41,703 nt of DNA from Tyzzerella sp. (GTDB taxonomy: Bacteria > Bacillota > Clostridia > Lachnospirales > Lachnospiraceae), in the NCBI GenBank assembly GCA_017472665.1, contig JAFUOS010000006.1:1-41703 (forward strand), written 5' to 3'. Within the stretch, counting starts at the first letter, position 1; each line of letters begins with the position of its first letter. The notes under the pieces were generated by a model. That model was not told the origin of the DNA and did no database searches. It saw only the letters and a program-made list of their open reading frames with translations. Shown one piece after another: positions 36,422 through 41,703 of the stretch. The position numbers and the translations under genes were made by a program.

Positions 36422-38415
36422 TTAGGTTCTCCTTCATATATATTTAAAACTCCGTAATATTTCTCAACAGTCGACATGTCAGAAACATATAATCCCATAC
36501 TTTCTGGTCCATACCGGAACAGAAAATAATCCATATCATGCAACATATAATAAATTTGATACAGATAATTGACATCATGCGTTTCTACAGCAAGTCGCAT
36601 ACATTCTTCCATTACATCAAAATCATAATCCAACAAATCACTTTTTACAAGACTTCTAAACTCATTTATACGAGAATAAAACACTTCTGCCTTTGGAACG
36701 TCCACTTCGACAATCTCAGGCACACCATATTTTTGATAATATTCTTCTTCCGTCATATCACCATTTGGGTCAAATCCAGGTGCCTTGCATGTAACTGCCC
36801 ATCCAACTTGTATTTTGCCGCTTTGTGTATAGCAATCCCAATATTTACTTTCTGGATTCTTATATTCTTCAAACTGATTCCCATACAAATAACTGCTTTC
36901 CCTGTTCAGATTTTCCACCTTCACCAGTTCTCTCAGTCTAGAAATCTCCTCTTCCGTCATCCCCTCCTGCACCTTTTCGCGCATCGCATAAACCTCGTCT
37001 CTTGTAGGTGCCACAGGACCATCCGAAACCACCGTACTCGTTCCCTGTGAAATTAACCTCTTCATACAACTCGCAAGCTGCTTATCATCCGTCTGCCAGA
37101 CTTCTTCCTCAAACAGCAATTTCGTTTTCTTATCAAACGAAAACATCGTAATGCCATTTCCATAAGTTAATAAAAATTCCTGTTTCCCACAAGTAAATGC
37201 AACCGTAATCTGTTTTTCAGAAGCCGTCTTCTCCTTTCGAATGGAACCTCTTGGAATTTCATTCAATACATAAATAAAATCCGCAAGTATCTCCTCTGGC
37301 ACCTCATAAGCAACCGTATCATCTCCTAGCGAAGCAGCACTGCAACTATCAATGTCTTCCAAACTCACTTTGCTCGTCCATTCATAAGGATTCTCTATCG
37401 CATTATCTGCTGGATTTGCGAAACAAACTGTTCCAACCAATACACATAAAACCGCCATAGATGCGACCACTTTTGTGGCAGGCTTTTTCCAGCTCAACGC
37501 ATTTATAATGCGCCCTTTCGTATCTCCTTCTCCAAAAGCAAGCGCTGTACTTACAAGTGCTCTTTTTCCTGTCGCAAGGCTTAATAAAGATGTCGCATAA
37601 TCCTCCCGGATTTCCTCACCCATTTCTTTCAGCACGGCCTCATCGCAGCCCATTTCCATATCTTTGGTAAATAAGATAAATGCAATCCACACCAACGGAT
37701 TAAACCAGTGAATGCACAGTGCAAAAAATGCCAGCACCTTTATGATATTGTCTTTTCTTCGAATGTGATATCTTTCATGCAAAAGAATATATTCCTGCTC
37801 TTTTTTGCCTAATGAGGACGGCAGATAAATACTTGGGTAATAAAATCCAATCACAAACGGCATATCAATATAATCTGAAATATAAATATCCTCTTCCTCA
37901 TCATATGGAACAGAACCAATTAATTTCTTCTTTAATTTAAGGAATGAAATTACGTTGTAAAGCAGCAATCCTACAATTCCTACAATCCATAAATTACTTA
38001 ATATAGGCAGCCATGTTTTATAAATGGTATCTGGCTCAGAGATTCCATCCTCCGCAGTGACTACGTATGCCTCGCCAATTTCTCCGGATTCATCCAATTC
38101 CACAACTGGTTCCAAACCATGTTTTATCGCAGTATCAAATTCTTCTGTAGTATCTTCATAAATTTTGCGATTTCCAACATAATGCTCTGTTATACCTTTC
38201 ATTACAATTCCATTATTCACATCTTCCGGAATAACGGAAAACGGCAATTCAATGGATACAGGACACAACAAACGAAACAAAACAACAATCCAAAGTACAT
38301 AAGAAAATATCTTCGGTGCCTTCTTTAAACATAATCTTATAAGTAATACAGCTAATATCACAAAACTAGCCTTTAGGCTCATATTTAATATGTTATAAAA
38401 CAACACAAGTTTCAT
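36418..38415 (-). CDS. BlaR1/MecR1-like M56 metallopeptidase sensor
   Basis: A 665-residue sensor-protease. The N-terminal membrane domain has about four helices and the M56 zinc motif HERYH (213-217) with the downstream MGCDEAVLKEMG. A further helix at about 318-336 leads to an extracellular C-terminal region of about 325 residues. This region shows no SxxK/KTG penicillin-binding motifs, unlike true BlaR1, so the signal sensed is probably not a beta-lactam. Activated M56 sensors cause cleavage of the paired BlaI repressor. It starts 4 bases after the blaI stop with AGGAGG. Confidence 0.93.
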   Translation of the reverse strand: MKLVLFYNILNMSLKASFVILAVLLIRLCLKKAPKIFSYVLWIVVLFRLLCPVSIELPFSVIPEDVNNGIVMKGITEHYVGNRKIYEDTTEEFDTAIKHGLEPVVELDESGEIGEAYVVTAEDGISEPDTIYKTWLPILSNLWIVGIVGLLLYNVISFLKLKKKLIGSVPYDEEEDIYISDYIDMPFVIGFYYPSIYLPSSLGKKEQEYILLHERYHIRRKDNIIKVLAFFALCIHWFNPLVWIAFILFTKDMEMGCDEAVLKEMGEEIREDYATSLLSLATGKRALVSTALAFGEGDTKGRIINALSWKKPATKVVASMAVLCVLVGTVCFANPADNAIENPYEWTSKVSLEDIDSCSAASLGDDTVAYEVPEEILADFIYVLNEIPRGSIRKEKTASEKQITVAFTCGKQEFLLTYGNGITMFSFDKKTKLLFEEEVWQTDDKQLASCMKRLISQGTSTVVSDGPVAPTRDEVYAMREKVQEGMTEEEISRLRELVKVENLNRESSYLYGNQFEEYKNPESKYWDCYTQSGKIQVGWAVTCKAPGFDPNGDMTEEEYYQKYGVPEIVEVDVPKAEVFYSRINEFRSLVKSDLLDYDFDVMEECMRLAVETHDVNYLYQIYYMLHDMDYFLFRYGPESMGLYVSDMSTVEKYYGVLNIYEGEPK

Positions 38416-38419
38416 TCGG

Positions 38420-38779
38420 CTACCTCCTGCTGTTATTAATTAATGATTGTAATTCTGCAATCTCCTGTTCTGATAATTCTTTTCTTGATGTAAATGCAGC
38501 TAAAAATGCTGGGAGCGAACCTTGAAATGTTTCATTTACAAATTCCTCGCTCTGCATTGCATAAAATTCTTCGCGGGAAATGACTGAACTTACGATGCCA
38601 TCTTGATTTTGGAAGATTCCCCGCTCACACAACTTTCTTAAAATGGTATAGGTAGTTGACTTTTTCCAACTTAATTCTTCATCGCATAATTTTACCAGTT
38701 CTCCGGATGGGAGTGGTTCGTTTTGCCAGATGATGTCTGCAAAACGGGCTTCGATTACGCCTAGTTTTATGTTTGTCAT
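38420..38779 (-). CDS. BlaI/MecI family repressor (first copy)
   Basis: A 119-residue winged-helix repressor. The DNA-binding part (LGVIEARFADIIWQNEPLPSGELVK, then WKKSTTYTILRKLCERGIFQNQDG) and the C-terminal dimer and cleavage region (LPAFLAAFTSRKELSEQEIAELQSLI) are complete. The ATG at 38779 has AAGGAGGT upstream; an earlier in-frame ATG lacks a binding site. It leads the operon blaI-blaR1-GH25 lysozyme. Confidence 0.94.
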   Translation of the reverse strand: MTNIKLGVIEARFADIIWQNEPLPSGELVKLCDEELSWKKSTTYTILRKLCERGIFQNQDGIVSSVISREEFYAMQSEEFVNETFQGSLPAFLAAFTSRKELSEQEIAELQSLINNSRR

Positions 38780-38822
38780 GGTAATACCTCCTTGGTTTAT
38801 ATTGTTCACAGTGTTATCCCCT

Positions 38823-38909
38823 GGTCTATATTTACCACAATACTGTTTTATTGGTTTATAGTAAATAGACCTCTATTTTTAGTTTACTGCGAATAGACCA
38901 ATTTTGCAA
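38823..38909 (-). promoter_or_regulatory. Promoter and repeated operators of first blaI operon
   Basis: Minus-strand -35 TTGCAA (38909-38904), 17-base spacer, -10 TAAACT (38886-38881). Three related dyads share GGTyTAT/ATAGACC arms: 38823-38836, 38853-38871 (best: GGTTTATAGTAAATAGACC) and 38881-38899, spaced 28-30 bases apart. The last one covers the -10 and spacer. They are probably BlaI binding sites. Confidence 0.65.
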
Positions 38910-38983
38910 GTATGTTTACTTATTTTTAGAATAACAAAATTGAATCTTGGTTTTTCATATTCTTTTGTAATTTCGTTGCTAGC

Positions 38984-39142
38984 ATTTTACCTTTTGGGGT
39001 ATATGTAAAAAAATCGATGTGCAATACCCTCAAAAGCGGTAAAATCCATAAATTTTTGTAGCTTTTCGGGGCATTTTTTCAATATAATAAGAAACCATCT
39101 TGTCATACCCTTGCTTTGTCTGGAATGACGGGTATGACAAGA
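38984..39142. repeat. Two structured inverted repeats in a noncoding gap
   Basis: The gap from 38910 to 39189 has no gene. The first dyad pairs ATTTTACCTTTTGGGGTAT (38984-39002) with 39024-39045, with small bulges. The second pairs TCTTGTCATACCC (39098-39110) with GGGTATGACAAGA (39130-39142), 13 perfect pairs. Both contain GGGTAT/ATACCC arms, so they could also pair with each other. The second may terminate the truncated blaR transcript. Confidence 0.6.
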
Positions 39143-39189
39143 TAATTTTTAGAAATATAGAAATTTCCACAAATAAAAGACAGCATTGT

Positions 39190-40838
39190 CTAATAGCTTA
39201 ACCAAAATTTTTCACGAAATTTTGATATGGAATCTTCATTGATTTCATGGAAATAACTTGAAATAGGATTCGGAATTTCAGATGTAGAAACATCACTTTC
39301 TTCTAAATTATAATATTTGACAATCTCTCTCATCTCATCAATGGTTGTAGCAGGAAGGTTCCATATGTCGTACCAAGAGTCTGTGCGATTTTTTCCACTA
39401 ACCAAAACGCAGGAATAAGAATCAGCGGCCAATTGCCACGCATATACCGCTAATCCTTCTGTCGCATCCAAATTAAAATACTGTGGATACTTTTCTTTCA
39501 AGTCGGCGATAGCTTCTGTTGTAATGTTCTCAGTCTCATCAATACCTCCAACATTGGCCACAGGGCTTTCAATACGGCTTGCAAAGAATTGTATTACAAT
39601 TTCAGAATTATGCACCCTCTTTGTTAAAGAAGGCTTTACTTCGTCATCTACCCATACTGTTGAGCAGTCTTTACTAAAATAATAGCTTACATTCGTATTT
39701 CCATATTGAATCGTTATAGCATTGGATTTCTCACGATCTTCACTACGATTTTTAGAAATAGGATTACGGCTCACTTTAATATCGCCCAAAAATTCAAGCA
39801 CATAATTAATTGCTGCTTCCGATGTAACTTCATAAGAAACATTCTCGCTTTTTATGGTGACTATTTGTGCATCACTTTCAATTTCAACATACAAATTAGT
39901 GCTTTTCGGATTCGTTAGAAAACACACCGCCGTCAAAACACAAACAACTACTGTACCAATAACAATCAAAAATGCAGGTTTTTTGTAGTTCAAAACAGAT
40001 TTTATTCTCCTTTTTACCCCAACTTCGCCGAAAGCAAGTGGACAAGCAGCTACCATCTTACGAGGTATGCTGCAATTTACAAGAGATTCAAATAAGATTT
40101 CTTACTCTCAACTCCCATATCCTTGATAACCTTTTCATCACAAGCAAGCTCAATATCTCCACAGAGCAGCAAATAGGCTATCCATAGGACCGGATTAAAC
40201 CAATAAACAGTGAGTAATAAGAAACCAAGAGGTTTCCACCAATAATCGTATCGCTTCAAATGTGCTTTTTCGTGAGCAATAACATATTCCATATCCTGTT
40301 CGCTCATAGAAGAAGGAAGATAAATGCAAGGGTAAATTACTCCAAAAATAAACGGTGTAGAAATGTGGTCGCACAACCAAACATCATCCTTTAGCAAAAC
40401 TGCTTCACGAACTTTTTTATGGATGCGAAGATAGCTAATGGCGGTATATAAAAACATAGCAATCATGCCGGCAACCCATATAACGGAAGCCACAAATATA
40501 ATGACCTGTATAGGATTAACACTATCTCCAACATTAGGTGCGAGAGATTCTGAAATTATTGGATTTATTGTCGAATTCAGTGCAAGTATGCCACTTTGAA
40601 TTGTAGGTACATCTGAATAAATAATATTGATCGGAATCGTTTCGGCACTTGGTATCAGGCTGAAAATACTTTCAAATGAAAATGGGCATACCAAACGAAA
40701 ACCGACCAATCCCCACATAACAACCGTAATAGACTTCGGAGCCTTTTTTAGCAGTAAGCGAAGCACGATAACGGCAAGGACAAGCCAACTCGCTGTTATA
40801 CTCATATTTAACAATTTAAGAAATACAGCTTCCATCAT
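39190..40838 (-). pseudogene. Frameshifted BlaR1-like M56 sensor (second copy)
   Basis: The reading frame from ATG 40838 gives 253 residues with helices and the zinc motif HEKAH (189-193), then stops at 40079-40077 after SYLNLL. One base further on, the next frame continues the family sequence without a break (LNCSIPRKMVAACPLAFGEVGVKRRIKSVLNYKKP and the extracellular region) to 39190. A single-base deletion in the T/A stretch near 40078 explains this. The intact protein would have about 549 residues. The start overlaps the second blaI by 4 bases. A sequencing error must be excluded; otherwise the sensor is lost or shortened to its membrane protease half. Confidence 0.85.
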
Positions 40839-41200
40839 AATTCCTCCTCATATTCATCAATCATCCGACGCAAATATGCTACTTCTTCAGATGTTAAATT
40901 CTTCCGAGCGGTAAAAGCAGTCAGAAAAGCTGGCAGCGATCCGTCAAAAGTCTCCTTTACAAACTTTTCGCTCTGCATGGAATAAAACTCTTGCTTTGAA
41001 ATCATCGAAGTAACCATTCCCTTATTATTCTGAAAAATGCCTTTATCACAAAGTCTTTTCAAAACAGTGTAGGTTGTAGACTTCTTCCACTTGAACAGTT
41101 CCTCGCTGCGTTTGGATAATTCGGTGGAAGAAATAGGTTCGTTCTCCCAAATAATGTCGGCAAATTGGGACTCGATAGCTCCCATTTGATAATCGCTCAT
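40835..41200 (-). CDS. BlaI/MecI family repressor (second copy)
   Basis: A 121-residue paralogue of the repressor at 38420-38779, with the same winged-helix segments (IESQFADIIWENEPISSTELSK, WKKSTTYTVLKRLCDKGIFQNNKG). The conserved C-terminal GSLPAFLTAFTARKNLTSEEVAYLRRMI is also present. The ATG follows AGGAGG. Its sensor partner is frameshifted, so induction may be lost. Confidence 0.94.
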   Translation of the reverse strand: MSDYQMGAIESQFADIIWENEPISSTELSKRSEELFKWKKSTTYTVLKRLCDKGIFQNNKGMVTSMISKQEFYSMQSEKFVKETFDGSLPAFLTAFTARKNLTSEEVAYLRRMIDEYEEEL

Positions 41201-41218
41201 AATAAAACCTCCTGTTAT

Positions 41219-41291
41219 TCTACATACTGTAGACCACTTATATTCTACATTGTGTAGACCTTTCTTGTCAATAGTTTCTACAAGATGTCAA
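41219..41291 (-). promoter_or_regulatory. Promoter and operators of second blaI gene
   Basis: Minus-strand -35 TTGACA (41271-41266), 18-base spacer, -10 TAGAAT (41247-41242). Palindromes TCTACATACTGTAGA (41219-41233) and TCTACATTGTGTAGA (41244-41258) fit the classic BlaI/MecI TACA-N3-TGTA core, and the second overlaps the -10. A weaker third site lies near 41277-41291. Confidence 0.8.
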
Positions 41292-41295
41292 TAAA

Positions 41296-41336
41296 ATAAA
41301 AAGACGGAAAATTAGGTATTCCTAACTTTCCGTCTT
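41296..41336 (-). terminator. Terminator downstream of tRNA-Arg
   Basis: On the minus strand AAGACGGAAAGTTAGG pairs with CCTAATTTTCCGTCTT around a 4-base loop, followed by a T-rich tract. It ends the serS/tRNA transcript before the second blaI promoter. Confidence 0.92.
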
Positions 41337-41370
41337 ACACATTTTTAATTATTATCTTCTTATTTTAAAA

Positions 41371-41442
41371 CGTTCCCTGCGGGAATCGAACCCACAACTA
41401 GTGCTTAGGAGGCGCTTGTTATATCCATTTAACTAAGGGAAC
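41371..41442 (-). tRNA. tRNA-Arg (anticodon CCT)
   Basis: A 72-base cloverleaf on the minus strand. The acceptor is GTTCCCT/AGGGAAC with discriminator G. The D arm is GTTA/TAAC, the anticodon loop CTCCTAA with anticodon CCT (complement of 41407-41409), and the T arm GTGGG-TTCGATT-CCCGC. It reads AGG codons. The anticodon stem AGCGC/GCACT has one C-A mismatch. No CCA is encoded. Confidence 0.93.
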
Positions 41443-41538
41443 CCATATAAAGCCCAAAACTATGCTTTAGGCACTCCCCCATTGTACCACAACAGGGAAG
41501 TGTCGTAAACTTTTCTTTCTTTATTTTTCTACAAATTC

Positions 41539-41703
41539 CTATCTAATCTCTGTCATTCCACCCATGTATGGTCTCAGTGCTTCCGGAATTCTCACAGAAC
41601 CATCTGCCTGCAAATTGTTTTCCAAGAATGCAATCAACATTCTAGGTGGAGCAACTACAGTATTGTTCAGTGTATGAGCAAAATATTTTCCATCTTTGCC
41701 TTT
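41539..41703 (-). CDS. serS: Seryl-tRNA synthetase, C-terminal 54 residues
   Basis: The gene enters from the right edge and stops at 41541-41539. The visible residues match the end of class II seryl-tRNA synthetase: [20 protein letters not shown] (motif 3, with Arg contacting ATP), [24 protein letters not shown], then TEIR. The rest lies outside the window. Confidence 0.95.
   Translation of the reverse strand, partial: KGKDGKYFAHTLNNTVVAPPRMLIAFLENNLQADGSVRIPEALRPYMGGMTEIR

Noticed and set aside
38984-39142. CRISPR-like or attachment-site repeats
   Set aside because: Only two different inverted repeats, no regular direct repeats or spacers, and no integrase nearby.
36418-41200. Beta-lactam resistance locus
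   Set aside because: BlaI/BlaR-like genes are present, but there is no beta-lactamase or PBP2a gene, and the intact sensor has no penicillin-binding motifs.

Overview
The window looks like a chromosomal segment of a low-GC, Gram-positive anaerobe of the Clostridia, most likely Lachnospiraceae. The reasons are strong AGGAGG ribosome binding sites, a T-box ahead of ileS, a complete FabK-type fatty acid cluster with accD and accA fused, a PotC-PotD fusion, and BlaI/BlaR-type regulator pairs. I see no phage, insertion sequence or CRISPR array. Both ends cut through aminoacyl-tRNA synthetase genes (ileS on the left, serS on the right).

Layout. Positions 1-2700 hold the first about 737 codons of ileS (minus strand) with its promoter and T-box leader. 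Positions 2.8-4.0 kb hold a DUF1015 gene on the plus strand. Positions 4.1-6.6 kb hold a dac (D-Ala-D-Ala carboxypeptidase) gene followed by a degenerate LytR-CpsA-Psr-like gene. A 205-bp inverted repeat lies at 6701-6905. Positions 6.9-13.3 kb are a compact five-gene minus-strand operon: a cytosolic BMP-type ligand-binding protein with a ParB-like N-terminus, a metallophosphoesterase, an Old-Yellow-Enzyme/enoate-reductase-like flavoprotein, and the large and small subunits of an aconitase X enzyme. It reads as an uncharacterised dehydrate-then-reduce pathway with its own sensor.

Positions 13.4-24.1 kb are the fatty acid synthesis operon (minus strand), in order of transcription: fabH, acpP, fabK, fabD, fabG, fabF, accB, fabZ, accC, accD-accA fusion, a second FabK-like oxidoreductase, and a MarR regulator resembling FabT. 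The fabH promoter carries a TTTGA-N3-TCAAA palindrome, a good candidate for the operator of that MarR protein. A divergent TetR gene follows, with a perfect palindrome inside its own promoter spacer. Positions 24.9-29.3 kb are a polyamine ABC transporter operon (potA, potB, potC-potD). PotA carries an unusual tandem insertion of Ig-like domains.

Positions 29.4-31.8 kb hold a DegV (fatty-acid-binding) protein and a CPA2 cation/proton antiporter. Positions 32.1-36.4 kb encode surface functions: a membrane-anchored FKBP isomerase, a small membrane protein behind an attenuator-like hairpin, a polysaccharide deacetylase with Ig-like repeats, and a GH25 lysozyme with SH3 domains. The lysozyme is the last gene of a blaI-blaR1-lysozyme operon (38.8-35.0 kb). 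A second blaI-blaR pair (41.2-39.2 kb) has different operators, and its blaR is broken by a frameshift. A tRNA-Arg(CCT) gene and the 3' end of serS close the window.
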